From positions 2,513,729 through 2,540,728 of the forward strand of contig BFEA01000058.1 of assembly GCA_003427395.1 (NCBI GenBank): a stretch of DNA of 27,000 nt, written 5' to 3'. Every line of letters starts with the position of its first letter. Position 1 is the first letter of the stretch. The notes beneath the pieces are model-generated. The model saw only the letters and a list, made by a program, of their open reading frames with translations, searched no databases and was not told the DNA's origin. The position numbers and the translations under genes are program-made. Origin of the DNA: Chara braunii (lineage: Eukaryota; Streptophyta; Charophyceae; Charales; Characeae). Positions 1 through 9,815 of the stretch are shown here, in pieces.

Positions 1-59
1 GAAGGATGGAGAGAGATAGTTCCGCCAGATGTCGGGATAGGCAAGCCGGTTGTCGGGAT

Positions 60-960
60 GGGGATTTGTTTTCTCTTTTTCGTTTTTTTTTTTTTTTTTT
101 TTTTTCCCGTTTTTTCACTTGGCTATATTCAACGCCGTTAAATTGCAATTTTTTCATACCTTTTAAATCTGAAGCGGAACAATTTTATCTAGGGAAGCTT
201 AGGAAATAATTTGATTTGTTTTCTCTTTTTTGTTTTAATTTTTTTTTTTCGTTTTTTCACTTGGCTATATTCAATGCCGTTGAATTGCAATTTTTTTCTT
301 ACCTTTTAAATCTGAAGCGGAACAATTTGATGTGTTTTTTTTTTTGGGGGGGGGGGTCTATTTGGAATAAATAAAGTTTTGTATCTTTTTTTTTTTTTTT
401 TTTTTTTGGGCAACGAAATTTTACGAAATTCCGTGTGACTGTAATGCGAATTACGAAATAATTTGATCCTGTTTTGTTTTTTCGTGATTTTTTCTTTTTA
501 TTCCACAAAATTCAAAACAATTTGATCTTTTCTTTTTTTGGGGGGGGGGTTCTTTTTGAAATAAATAGAGTTTTATATCTTTTGTTTGGTTCTTTTTTTT
601 TTTTTGCAACGAAATTCCACGGAATTCCATGCGACTCTGAGCCCAAGGAGGAAATAATTTAATTACAACAATGAGTTTACCAGTTCCAGTCAATCCAGTC
701 TTCTGTTTCTTTTTTTTGGGTTTTTTTCTTTTTGAAATAAATACAGTTTTGTATCTTTTTAATGAAATTCAACAAAATTCCATCTAACTTCGAGCCGGAT
801 TACAAAATAATTTGATTTGTGTTATCTTTTTTTCTTCTTTTTTTGTTTTTTCGTTTTCTTGCTGTTAAACTGTGCTTTCATATCATTTTCCATGTGACTC
901 TGAGCCAGATTACAAAATAACTTCATTTGTTCTCTTTTTTTTTTTTTGTTCACCTCGCTG
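60..960. repeat. T-rich direct repeat array
   Basis: A block of diverged direct repeats. Two early units (about 64-185 and 205-330) share the words TTCACTTGGCTATATTCAA, TTGAATTGCAATTTTTT or close variants, and AAATCTGAAGCGGAACAA. Later units (near 425, 625, 785 and 895) share a GACTCTGAGCC-like word followed by ATTACAAAATAATTTGATTTG, and the last two also share GCTGTTAAACTGTGCTT about 112 bp apart. Each unit carries a long T-run (up to about 21 T), and two carry a T-run joined directly to a run of 10-11 G (346-356 and 540-549). No coding potential; the open frames here read F or K homopolymers. Confidence 0.7.
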
Positions 961-1304
961 TTAAACTGTGCTTCTGTATATATTCTTTCCCGATGTTCTA
1001 AATAATGGTTGTTATACTTACTCCAACCGACTGTTGTTTTCTGTGTTTGTGCTCCGCGTACTCTCGCGTCGCTATTGCTTACTGCTCTCTGCACAACATT
1101 AGCTGAGAGTTCCAATGCCTATTGAAAGGGCAGAAAGAGCACGCTCTGCAGCCAGAGAACGTTGACAGCATTATAGACAAACACACGTTGAGAATGTTCG
1201 ACCACACATCAACAATGCGCGCGTCTACACATCAACACTGTTCATGCAGCAAAAGTTGTCGTAAATATAGTTTCCCTCGGAAATAGAACACCTAGCACGT
1301 CTGC

Positions 1305-1530
1305 GTGGCAGAGAAATGGCCTCATGAAAATACTTCGACGACACTCTGCTGTCTACGAGGAAAAGTGCAACCACCACTATGGACGTATCCTGATCGCCTA
1401 ACGCTAGCCGCTCGCATTTTTCACTCATGGGAAACAGATAACAGATACGGTAGACTACTACGATCACGTGCACGTCAATTCAACAACGCACTTGCACTTG
1501 CGTCTCAGTCGGTTAAAGAAATGCAATGCT
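1305..1530 (+). pseudogene. Helitron protein segment 1 (N-terminal)
   Basis: Frame 3. The stretch RIFHSWETDNRYGR followed by SRARQFNNALALASQSV resembles the Helitron N-terminal region that usually reads with NNALAFTSLG. Upstream, frame 1 from 1114 reads a basic Arg/Ala-rich start (ERAERARSAARER, then a stop), which could be the far N-terminus. The frame is lost between about 1515 and 1550, where the next conserved block continues in frame 2. No start codon can be assigned with any confidence. Confidence 0.65.
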
Positions 1531-1549
1531 TGCTGGCTGCTGGCCAGGT

Positions 1550-2194
1550 ATGCTCAGGATAGAAGGGCGGCTTCAACAGCAGGTAGGTCCGCTCATGCCG
1601 AATGAAAACCAACAACCATCATTCACACAAATATACATACATGATCCACGGGATGACACCGATGCGACCATCCTGCGTTTACAAGGCCTTGACCTCCCGT
1701 CGGATATTCCGCTTGCCACGGTTCAAGGCATCAAACATCTCTTGCAAAAACTCCATTTTTTACTCTGTCAATGCAATCGTTGGGTTCAAAATTTCATTAC
1801 CCTATGTGAACTCCTAGAAGACATGATGCAAAGCTTTCATGGTGTCATCAATCCATATGCACGACCGTTACAAGAACACGCTCAAAAATACAACAGACCA
1901 GAAGGGCTCCAAGAGCTCTGTATTCTAATGTATGACAAACCCATCAATCGTGAAATCGTCATCCATCGACGAACTGATGGTGTTCTGCCTATTCCAAAAA
2001 TGAATCGAGCATTCGATCCACTTCACTATACTTTGGTCTTTCCTTCGGGTGAAGACGGATGGGCAGCCGAACAAGATGAACAAGCAAATCCAAATATTCA
2101 TAATATCACAGCCTGAGAATTCTACGCATTTCATCTCAACACACGCCATACGGAAAGAACTACAATTTTTCGTCCTTCACGTCTCTTTCAATAA
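1550..2194 (+). pseudogene. Helitron protein segment 2
   Basis: Frame 2. It reads LRIEGRLQQQVGPLMPNENQ and QIYIHD, matching the Helitron GSLLP...QLYIYD region. It then runs to IVIHRRTDGVLPIPKMNRAF and DPLHYTLVFPSGEDGW, a hallmark block of the Helitron-like N-terminal domain. The same frame continues through an in-frame TGA at 2114-2116 into EFYAFHLNTRH and RPSRLFQ, equivalent to the family EFYAF.L...R...RLFQQY, and ends at TAA 2192-2194. The homology then moves to frame 3, so a frameshift lies at about 2192-2196. Confidence 0.85.
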
Positions 2195-2195
2195 T

Positions 2196-2499
2196 ACGTG
2201 TGTTAAAATTGAAAATACCCGCCTTCTATACAACCGCTTCCACCAAGCAGAAACCCGAATAGATCTATATCAAAACCTCCACGATCACATTATGCTCTAT
2301 GACAACGCAGAAACTGTTGGCCAGCGAATTATTCTACCTGCAATTTTCACAGGAGGTCCGCGTGACATGCACCGTCGATACCAAGATGCGATGGCAGCCG
2401 TTCAAGAATTAGACGCTCTTGATCTCTTCATCACAATGACTTGCAATTCGCGTTGGCCAGAAATCGAAAATGCACTCTTGCCAAACCAGCAACCGGCAA
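2196..2499 (+). pseudogene. Helitron protein segment 3 (Rep domain start)
   Basis: Frame 3. TCVKIENTRLLYNR corresponds to the family Y.KIE..RL block. After it come LYQNLHDHI, TVGQRIILPAIFTGGPRDMH, RRYQDAMAAVQELDALDLF and ITMTCNSRWPEIENALLPNQ. These are the strongest Helitron Rep signatures in the window. After NQQPAS the expected link with RPD..AR.F is missing and homology resumes in frame 1, so a deletion of roughly 15 residues plus a frame change sits at about 2497-2500. Confidence 0.9.
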
Positions 2500-2778
2500 G
2501 TATACCTACGAGAACTCATCAACGACATCCACTCAACACACATCTTTGGTGTAACTGTTGCATATGTCTACACTATTGAATTTAAAAAACGGGATCTTCC
2601 ACATGCTCACCTTATTATATCACTCAAAGATGAAGCTAAAATTGGTACACCTGAGCAAATTGACTGTATTGTTTGCGCTGAAATTATGCAAAATCGGGAA
2701 TTATGCGAACTCATGCTATCTCAAATGATACACAATCCGTGTGGAATAAACAATCCCGGTGCATCATGCATGTGCAAT
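2500..2778 (+). pseudogene. Helitron protein segment 4 (HUH motif)
   Basis: Frame 1. It reads YLRELINDIHSTHIFG, VTVAYVYTIEFKKRDLPHAH, then TPEQIDCIVCAEI and MIHNPCGINNPGASCM. The His-x-His pair in LPHAHL is the metal-binding HUH motif of rolling-circle Rep endonucleases and is intact here. The cysteine/CM region is where the frame is lost: frame 1 stops at 2790, while the homology passes into frame 2 at about 2778-2782. Confidence 0.9.
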
Positions 2779-2779
2779 G

Positions 2780-2906
2780 ACCGACCCTAAAGAGTTTTCA
2801 GAGCGAACAACGTGGAATGAAGATACAGGATATCCTATTGATCGTCGTCGTGCGCCCTTTAACGGCGGAGTAACAGTTCATCAAGGTGATAAACTAATTG
2901 ACAACT
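2780..2906 (+). pseudogene. Helitron protein segment 5
   Basis: Frame 2. TDPKEFSERTTWNEDTGYPI is followed by DRRRAPFNGG, equivalent to the family PK.F...T.....GYP.YRRR. A few residues expected between CM and PKEF are missing. The frame changes again at about 2906-2908, after KLIDNS. Confidence 0.85.
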
Positions 2907-2907
2907 C

Positions 2908-3740
2908 TGGGTTGTGCCCTATAATCCATACCTCCTTTTTCGCTATCGATGTCATCTAAATATTGGAATTTGTGCATCGACTTTTGCCTGTCGATAAACG
3001 TTTGAATATATTTTAAAAGGTCCGGACAGAGCAATGCTCGCTGAAACACTCAATACAAACAATGAGATTCAAGTCTACCAGGACATGAGAACAATTGGTG
3101 CTGCTGAAGCGTGTTGGAGAATCTTCGATTTTGTGTTGTCTGAACGATATCCCCCCGTGACAGCGCTTCCAATTCATACAGAAAACCGCCAACGTGTGTA
3201 TTTTCGACACCAACACCAAACCCAATAAATCGCACATGCTCCGCCACCTGAAACTGAACTAACCACATTGTTTAAATGGAATGCTACACACGTTCATGAT
3301 CCTGACGAAACCAAACCTCTCTACAAAGACGCGGTCCGCAGATTCAGGTTTGATAAGCCAACTAAACAATGGGTCTTGCGACGTCGTGCGACAAACGTGA
3401 TCGGCCGTATCCATAGCATACATCCAAATGCGGGTGACACATTTTACCTCCGCATGCTACTCACATCGCCACACGCCGGAGGTGCAACCACATTCACTGA
3501 CCTGCGAACTGTGAACAACCAAATTCACCCCACATTTCAATCAGTATGCAAAGCGTTGGGCCTCCTTAATGGTAATACACAATTTGACGCTGTCCTCCGC
3601 GATGCTATTTTTACTTCATCATCGCCTATGGTTCGCGATTTCTTTGTCCACATCGTTCTACACTGCAATCCTGCAGATTCGCTCCAAGACTGGTGAGAAC
3701 AGACAAGCTCCAATGCCGACATGAATCTACAGAAAGGACA
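2908..3740 (+). pseudogene. Helitron protein segment 6 (end of Rep region)
   Basis: Frame 1 is held throughout, interrupted by TAA at 2995-2997 and 3226-3228 and TGA at 3694-3696. It reads WVVPYNPYLLFRYRCHLNI, then a degenerate tyrosine motif (stop, TFEYILKG, where the family has two Tyr in a K-Y-x-x-K-Y type motif), then AEACWRIFDF, LPIHTENRQRVYF, WVLRRRATNVIGR, HPNAGDTFYLRMLL, TTFTDLRTVN and HPTFQSVCKALGLL. One catalytic Tyr position is lost to the stop/Phe change. Reading past the TGA gives a few more plausible residues before the sequence becomes a T-run. No helicase motifs follow. Confidence 0.9.
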
Positions 3741-3744
3741 TAAT

Positions 3745-4097
3745 TTTTTTTTTCCCGCGCACACTCGAATCTGCTAGTAGGAGCTGCATGCCCAACCACG
3801 AACCGACATGCTGGGGAGCTGGAGAGAGAGAGAAAGAGACAGGGACACTTTGTTTTTTTTTGTCCTCATGAAATGGTGCATGAGACACATAGAGATTTTG
3901 TTTTGTTTTTTTCAAACTGGCTACTCTTTGTTTTTTTTTTCATCCTCGTGAAATGTTCAATATCTTCCACATCTCCTCCGTTTTCCTCGTATCTCACATT
4001 TTGTGATCCTCTCGCCGCGGGCGCACCCGTGACGGGTCTTGTTTTTTTTAAGGGTGACAGCCTTGAGATATCATCGTCAAACTGACTGGCTGACTGG
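3745..4097. repeat. T-run stretch with short direct repeat
   Basis: There is no gene here. Two copies of a unit made of CTTTG, a 9-10 nt T-run and TCATGAAATG or TCGTGAAATG start near 3849 and 3927, about 78 bp apart. A GA-rich run (GAGAGAGAGA) sits at 3823-3832. The block lies between the Helitron break and the tRNA-headed SINE at 4098-4198. Read on the minus strand it could be the A-rich body or tail of that SINE, but I cannot prove the join. Confidence 0.45.
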
Positions 4098-4198
4098 TGG
4101 CCCCTGGTAATTCAAGAACTTTGTTCAGCTAGCTACATCTGGATTCGAACTCCAGTCTCTATTTCAAGAGTTTGTGGGTGTGGCAACTGAGCTGGACC
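4098..4198 (-). mobile_element. tRNA-derived SINE head, family A
   Basis: On the minus strand, starting at about 4198, the sequence begins GGTCCAGCTCAGTTGCCACA, an A-box-like pol III promoter. About 45 nt later comes GAGTTCGAATCC, a nearly perfect B-box. It lines up along its whole length with the plus-strand copy at 9284 (shared words include CACCCAC, AACT, TTGAA, AGAC, GTTCGAATCCAGATG and TTGAATTAC). That marks a dispersed family rather than a working tRNA gene. The acceptor stem is not paired as in a tRNA. The 3' end is undefined, and A-runs occur farther down (about 4050, 3940 and 3855 on this strand). Confidence 0.7.
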
Positions 4199-5178
4199 AG
4201 TGAGTGTTCTCTTTGGCTTTTTGTATACTGGTTGCAGATGCATCTGGTTCCTGTTATCCGATGAATGGTGGGTTGGTTATTCATGGCCTAGCCCCATCAT
4301 TCCAAGAGGGATTTTGGAATGCAGTGGTGTGTTGTGGCTTTTGGAAATTCCTGACACTTCATTGCACGTTGTCTTTGGTTCCTTATTGGGTCATGTTGGT
4401 TGTAAGAGGTGCTTTGTGAAAGGGTAGTTTCCCAAAATCCGGGCAATATGGAAGTTTGATGCCTGGGGCTTGCTACGCTTTCTGCTTGAGTAGAGACCTC
4501 AATATGCATAGCTGATTAGAGCTTAACAACCTCAGGTTGAAAAATTGGAGAAAGGTGAAGGTGTGCTAGAAATGAAGTTTGCCTCAGTCAGGTGAGTTGA
4601 CTCTTAAGACCATATAATTGCTACAAATGATAAAGGTATGTATTCCATTCTCCATTCGGCGGACGTGCTTTATTTATGCATCTTTCTACGCTTCGTCTTA
4701 ATGTGTCGCGAGTGCCCTACATGTACGCTTTCTTTTCATTAAATTCATAATCCAGACTGTTCAGGCTTTACCACTTTTCTTCCTTCTGGCATATGATGGA
4801 GTGCCTAGGGTGGATTCACTACGGTGAATGTACATGTTGTTGGTGTTAAATGAAGCATGGGTTGATCAGACTTGTTCCATCTTAAATTCTTAATCCTCGG
4901 GTATGATAAGTTGACCCCTGTTTTACTGACTGTGAATTGGCTAAACCTTGGGTGTCAATGACAAGAACCTGATGTTTTGTTTTGTAGTGGGCTGATGCTG
5001 TAGAGATCCTACGACCAGTGTACACGACGGCCAGGTGGCCTATGTACTGGTATTGATCCATTCCATTTCAGTCGTGCTTGAAATACTATTGTCTAGTGAT
5101 TCTTGTCTTCAAGGGGATTGAGACTTGGACAACCGGTAGAGTCTACGGTGGCTTGTGACTCGTAGGTTTTGGGTGAAA
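4199..5178. other. unannotated, no gene seen
   Basis: Mixed-composition DNA with only short open frames (up to 75 codons) on either strand. None shows a recognisable domain, and they overlap each other in shadow frames. I see no RNA gene, array or long repeat. Confidence 0.5.
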
Positions 5179-5420
5179 GGAGTTGATGTTGTATTCCGGT
5201 CTCTCTTGTACTACAGGGCGTCCCACTACAGGACTGCAAGATGTAGGCTATGGAGTTGATGTTGTATTCCAGTCTCTCTTGTACTACACGGCGTCCCACT
5301 ATAGGACTGCAAGATGTAAGCTTTGTAATTACCTGACTTCCTGATGATGGGTAGAGTTGTCTTGTTTTTCTTCCATGACTGGCAGGGCGTCCTTCGGAGC
5401 ACTACAAGACTGCGAGATGA
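5179..5420. repeat. 73-bp tandem duplication with partial third copy
   Basis: Units at 5179-5251 and 5252-5324 are nearly identical. Both start GGAGTTGATGTTGTATTCC and include TCTCTCTTGTACTACA, GGCGTCCCACTA and GGACTGCAAGATGTA. A diverged partial third copy (GGCAGGGCGTCC, then CACTACAAGACTGCGAGATG) lies at about 5382-5419 after an unrelated insert of about 55 bp. Confidence 0.9.
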
Positions 5421-5424
5421 CCGG

Positions 5425-8099
5425 CCTCCCAATGCATTTGCGATATAGCTCTATTCAGGGAAACTTTGGTTGGGTATTGCAATAATACATTCTGTTCGAG
5501 GGAAGATTGTACTTTGATCTGGGGAGGCTCTTTGACGTTGTTATCCTTTAGATGCTCTGGTCTATACGTCATTTAGGGGCTTCAAACATAGGTGACGGGA
5601 GGCTTGGTATACAAGGCTTCATTGTTGCACTCCACTCTTTCTTTTCATGTCTTTTTTTGGGCGTTGACGTTTGGTTTTGTGATCGCTCATACAGTCATAC
5701 TGGCGAGACCCGACAGTACACATTGTTGCCTGAGTTACGTTGTCTTTATGGTTGTTGCCCGAGTTCCTTTTTCAATATGGTTGTTGGTTGAGCTCCATTT
5801 TCTTTGTGGTCTCCCCTATCTGCTGTGTGTCAGTATTGGACTGATCTAGCAAACCATCCGGTCGTGCTTCAACCACCACTACTTTTTTCCAGCGCTCAAG
5901 CCACATCTGGTGATGATGTACAGACTTGCTCGTTTGCAACATCTACATCCAGGCAAAATGGGTCGGGCATGCACATGGTTTGCTTGGATGGTGTGTTTGC
6001 AAAGTTGCAGGCCAGTTCATTCCACCACATGATGTGTTGTGATAAGCCAAGCTTCGTGCCTCACAACTTCACATACCCTTTGGACTAAAACCTGAAGCCA
6101 GCCTCGAAGTACGAACCTTGATTAATTATAGGAAGCGGGGTCTGTTTTTGAATTTTTGCCGGTCGATTGCTGGTATCTTTTGAGATTGCTTCTGTCATTG
6201 TTCAAATTAGCCCCGCGTTGCCAATGAACGACTGCATAAGAATTTCAAGAAACAATTGTGAATTTCGGTTGATGTCATTTTTACTTTTCCTGCATCAGCA
6301 GGTGCGCCGTGCACGCGCGACCGTTTTTGAATTTCTGCTCGCTATGCAACTTCCGTACTTGTTGTCCCTCGTCCTTGCGTCACCCTTCGTCTTCCCCTAA
6401 CCCTTTGATCCCCTCCCTGTCCTTCTGTGATTGATTGGTCATCGATTGGGTTGGTTGGGTCAAGCTGCAACTGCGAACTTTCGCGCTCGACTTCAACGAG
6501 CAACCAAAGTGTAAGAACATCGATCGTCCTGCCGCCTTTGATCCTCAGGAACCTTTTTCCTTTTCTCCTCCTCATCTAAATGCCCCTCAGTACCCGCCTT
6601 ACATGCTGGTGCCCCGCCGTGTTCTGTAGCTCCTTCCTCTCCCTCTCTTTGATCTCGACTGCAATGTTGCGCGAGCTATTCACGAAGACCACGGCGCCGA
6701 ACAGGCTCGAAGGGCCCACGGAACAGGTGGGGTGATGGTGTGGGGTGGAAAGGCTAAGGCAGTCGGAGGGACTGAGCGGTGGTGGAAATGGGAACGTAGC
6801 CAGCGGCAGGGCCTTGTGGTTGTGGTTGGCTTGCATTCGGTTGGGTTGGTGGTGGTGCACACGGAGTGCCAACATTGTTGTGATTTTGAATAGCGAGGGA
6901 CTCGCTTCCTCTCCATCGCTGCTTTGTCCATTCGCCGTGTGCTCCAGAAACTAACTTTGGATACTCAGTTGTGTGCATGGCGTTGGGTGTGAATGTGAAT
7001 AAATGTTGAATGCTTCGCTGTCTGAAATTTTATGGATACATGGATGCGAAAAGAATGTATGGTGGTCTTTGTTGTCGTTGCGCACATGGGTGCGATGCCT
7101 AGGGTCATTGGGTCTTGGATATCTGCTTGCATGCACGGGTGTGTTGATGCTCTTTGATTCCCGACTAACTGCTGATCCTTGCGCCTCGTGCGCGTGCGAG
7201 ATTGTCGCCCGACCTTTTTCTCACCTCCCGCGCGCAAGCGCCGCGTGTCCAATTTCTCCGTTCACACAGGGCGGGTTGAGCGACCAGAGATATCGGTCGT
7301 GAGGACTTCAGCAATCTGCCCGATCTCTCCGCCTCTCGCCCATTGCCGTTTTGAGGGTGATTTTGGCAGATGACATTATGTGAGACTGCTTATTGTTGAT
7401 TGTTAGGAGTGATCGGTGGATGGAGAGTCGAGGTTTGCTACTCTGAACGTGAGTGCGGGTAACTGCCCGTGCTTGAACCTCACATCGATTCGCCATAGCA
7501 ACCTTCCACTTTTCCCCATCTCAGACGAGGATGGTCTTTATTGCGATGCGGGGCGTACGGAGGCCGCAGATCGATGGGGCTCATTCTTATGATCTGTCTA
7601 AGGCGTGCCATATAGCCCGATTATAAGGGGAATCGCGTTTGTTTTGATTGATCAATTTTCTCCCCCTGCACTAATTTTGCCTTGTACGGACTTGACGGTG
7701 CTTCACTAGCGTGCGGCCCATGCCACATGGAAACCTCAATTGTTGTTGGTGAATGTTTTTGGTGGAGAATGTTGTTGGGGTATAAAAGGCCTGTCCGGTT
7801 CCTAGATCTCTCCCGCAATGCGGAACCTCTTCCGATGAACTTCAGGGTTTGGGTACCCCCGCCTCCTCCCCGTCGGATGACAAGACTTCTAGTCGATTAG
7901 ACGAGGACTGAGCAGACCCGATTCAGATGCCTAGGGTGTCCCTTATTTCCCTTCACCCCGATGAAAAGGGTGGTGTAAACATGACATGAGAAAAGTGGTA
8001 GATTCGTTGTTTCGTTTGTCTTTGTGCACAATCTTTTGCGGTTATAGGTGTTGGGGAATTAGTTGTGCTCTCGTCCCTAAGCTGATGGGCATAATTTTC
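5425..8099. other. unannotated, no gene seen
   Basis: No convincing coding region, RNA or long repeat. Short frames of 60-99 codons occur on both strands between 6340 and 7500 (for example Pro/His-rich minus-strand frames at 6576-6978), but overlapping frames are equally open and none has a known motif. 7180-7290 is locally GC- and CpG-rich. Confidence 0.45.
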
Positions 8100-8254
8100 C
8101 CCATGTCCCGCCCTCTCATGTCTATCTTAGTTTGAAATTTTGCAATTCCCCCTTATTGGCCTGAACTTCCAAAGCAATCCTCAGGACTGAACCGAGGACC
8201 TCCAGTTTCGCCCTGGCGGTTCAACCCCCGACCAAAACCCTCAGCCACGCCCCC
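8100..8254 (-). mobile_element. tRNA-derived SINE or tRNA pseudogene, family B
   Basis: Minus strand from about 8254: GGGGGCGTGGCTGAGGG, with TGGCTGAGGG as the A-box, and farther on CTCGGTTCAGTCCTGAG. That second word folds as a T-arm with a 5-bp stem (one G-T pair) around TTCAGTC. The A-to-B spacing, about 55 nt, is longer than in a plain tRNA. The A-box resembles the TGGCYGAG word of Ser/Leu-type tRNAs. No clean acceptor stem closes it, so I take it as a retroposed tRNA-derived element whose body runs toward lower coordinates. Confidence 0.55.
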
Positions 8255-9221
8255 ATTACTCTGATCTGTCAAAATTATGTTATCATTGTTAGGTGTTTTG
8301 TTTGTGCTTACTGGTTAGAAAAAACACTAATTTCTTCTGACCAGTGGAAAATGTTTGTGAATGATGAACTCATGCTCGTCTAGGCTTTTGACTAAGGCAC
8401 CTCGAAGATGTGTTGCTTTTGTTTATTTGGTTTAGATTTCGACTTTGGTTTTCTAGATGCTGACTATAATATTGAAAAGTCCAAGGGTCTTTTGCATTTG
8501 GTGTTCTTTGGAAGGTCACGAGTCGCATGCATTTAGTGTGTCTTTGAAAGGACAGTACCCAACTGTTTTATTTACTGTTCAAAAAATTGTTGAAAGACCA
8601 TCTTGTGTGGCATCGTGTTTGCGTTCGGTGGCCGAATCAGACGTTCACGACCAAATGTGAACGAGCGCCACAACCCTCCGAACGCGAACATTGGGAAAAA
8701 AAAAAGGTTCAGGCCATTCACACCTGCCGCCTTGGGCTGAGGCATGGTACTTGTACAGACGCTGCCTGCGCACACCCAAGGGTTAAGGTCCATGGTTGCA
8801 ATATGCTGCTAGCGGGCTCGTGGGTGACCGGTCGTAAGTTCGGCCTAAGGCCCAATGTGTGGCCTTGGGGCGCTTTAGTAAAGCCCGTATACGACATAAA
8901 AGTCGTTTATATTCTACCTTGCAGCTGTTGGTCTCAGACTTGGGCCTAGCCCCAGAGGTTACAGTATTGGACTTTCATTGTGCAGATCTAGGGATCGAGG
9001 CAAGTGACATGCGGCGGTGGAACAACATCAAGGAACTAGGGGGTTGGGGACCTAGTAGGGCTATCCTTTTTGGTTTTGCCAACAGTTCTGACAATGGGCC
9101 AAATCCCCGGGGCCAGGGAGGTGTCGCAGTCCTCCCCCTTTCCCCTTACGATCCCATCATGTTTTTTATTTTTATTATTTTTTTATCTTATTTATTCTAA
9201 TTATTTTTATTAGGTTTAGAA
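8255..9221. other. unannotated, no gene seen
   Basis: Unrecognised intergenic sequence. Overlapping plus-strand frames of 113 and 120 codons (8859-9200 and 8587-8949) lack any family motif and show no start context or composition that sets them apart. An A-run of 10 sits at 8696-8705, and an AT-rich tract with long T-runs lies at 9160-9212. Confidence 0.45.
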
Positions 9222-9240
9222 TCCTGTCTATGGGACAGGA
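9222..9240. repeat. perfect 7-bp inverted repeat
   Basis: TCCTGTC (9222-9228) and GACAGGA (9234-9240) are exact inverted arms around 5 nt. Just downstream CGGTAT (about 9255-9260) and ATACCG (about 9275-9280) form another inverted pair. Both lie immediately 5' of the SINE head at 9284, so they may belong to the insertion junction or to the host site. Confidence 0.5.
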
Positions 9241-9283
9241 CTGGGTCCCGGTACCGGTATTGAAACCGGTCGTGATACCGACA

Positions 9284-9410
9284 GGCCGAGCTCGTTCGGT
9301 ACACCCACGAACTATTGAAGTACAGACCGAAGTTCGAATCCAGATGCAATCGGATGGGCATAATAAAATAATTTTGAATTACTCAAGATCGTCCTTCGGG
9401 ACTTCTGTTA
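9284..9410 (+). mobile_element. tRNA-derived SINE head, family A
   Basis: It reads GGCCGAGCTCGTTCGGTACA with a degenerate A-box (GAGCTCGTTCGG), then CACCCACGAACTATTGAAGT, and a B-box in AAGTTCGAATCCAGATG at 9330-9346. It is the plus-strand relative of the minus-strand copy at 4098-4198: the heads align without large gaps and share the B-box neighbourhood and the later TTGAATTAC. The A-box has decayed more than in the other copy, so it is probably not transcribed. The 3' border is approximate; a TA-rich segment follows at 9410-9422. Confidence 0.7.
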
Positions 9411-9484
9411 AAATTATAATAATGCGGGGGAGATTAGCATAGCCCCTGTGCGTCCGAGATGTTGGCGAAATTCCTTTATCCTAC

Positions 9485-9815
9485 TCGACTTGAACAGTGG
9501 GTGTTTAAGCCCACGCGGCGGGAGAAACCCGAGTGGTGGGGACCCTTCGTGGGTGCACTCTCCGCCACCGATGATCTGTTGTGAGGGGTTTGAGTGTGAG
9601 AATGCTCATTGGGACCCAAAAGATGTTGAACTATGCTTGAGCAGGGTGGTGCGAGGAGACGTTGGTTGAGGCTCAAATCGATATTGACGCCCAACTCGTT
9701 CGTCGGACTTGGGAATAGGGGCGACAAACTGATCAGAATGTTTAGTAGTTGGGTCCCTCATAAGTTTCCCGTAGGATAGCTGGAGCTGGTGAGCAGTGTT
9801 AGTAGGCGGCGGTGG
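9485..9815 (+). pseudogene. 26S/28S rRNA fragment, diverged copy 1
   Basis: It follows the eukaryotic large-subunit rRNA. In order it shows GGTGCACTCTCCGCC (rRNA GGTGCACCGCCGACC), GGTTTGAGTGTGAGAATGC, GGGACCCAAAAGATG, TGAACTATGCTTGAGC, TCGATATTGACGCCCA, CTCGTTCGTCGGACTTGGG, ATAGGGGCGACAAACT, TAGTAGTTGG.TCCCTC, AAGTTTCCCGTAGGATAGC and TGGAGCT. These match the well-known rRNA words GGACCCGAAAGATGGTGAAC, TCGTTCGTCTGACTTGGG, ATAGGGGCGAAAGACT, TAGTAGCTGGTTCCCTC and AGGATAGCTGGAGCTC with many substitutions, mostly transitions. It covers only a few hundred bases of the gene and is too altered to be functional. Borders are estimates from memory of the rRNA. Confidence 0.85.

Larger units (their letters stand above)
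1114..3745 (+). mobile_element. Helitron remnant, Rep half only
   Basis: Taken together, the broken reading frames listed below follow the order of a Helitron RepHel protein: N-terminal basic region, the GSLLP/QLYIYD-like region, the AFDPLHY...FPSGEDGW block, the FTGGPRDM...YQDAM block, DLFITMTCN.RWPEI, the HUH motif PHAHL, TTWNEDTGYPI.RRR, VVPYNPYLLFRY, and the ACWRIF / HP.AG..FYLRMLL region. The match stops near 3740 at a T-run, so the Pif1-type helicase half is absent. At least four frame changes, one small deletion and three or more stops show it cannot make an active protein. I did not find the 5' TC or 3' hairpin-CTRR ends, so element borders are approximate. Identification rests on remembered family motifs. 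Confidence 0.9.

Noticed and set aside
6340-7260. Pro/His-rich minus-strand frames and matching plus-strand frames
   Set aside because: Several overlapping phases are open at once, without motifs or a consistent start.
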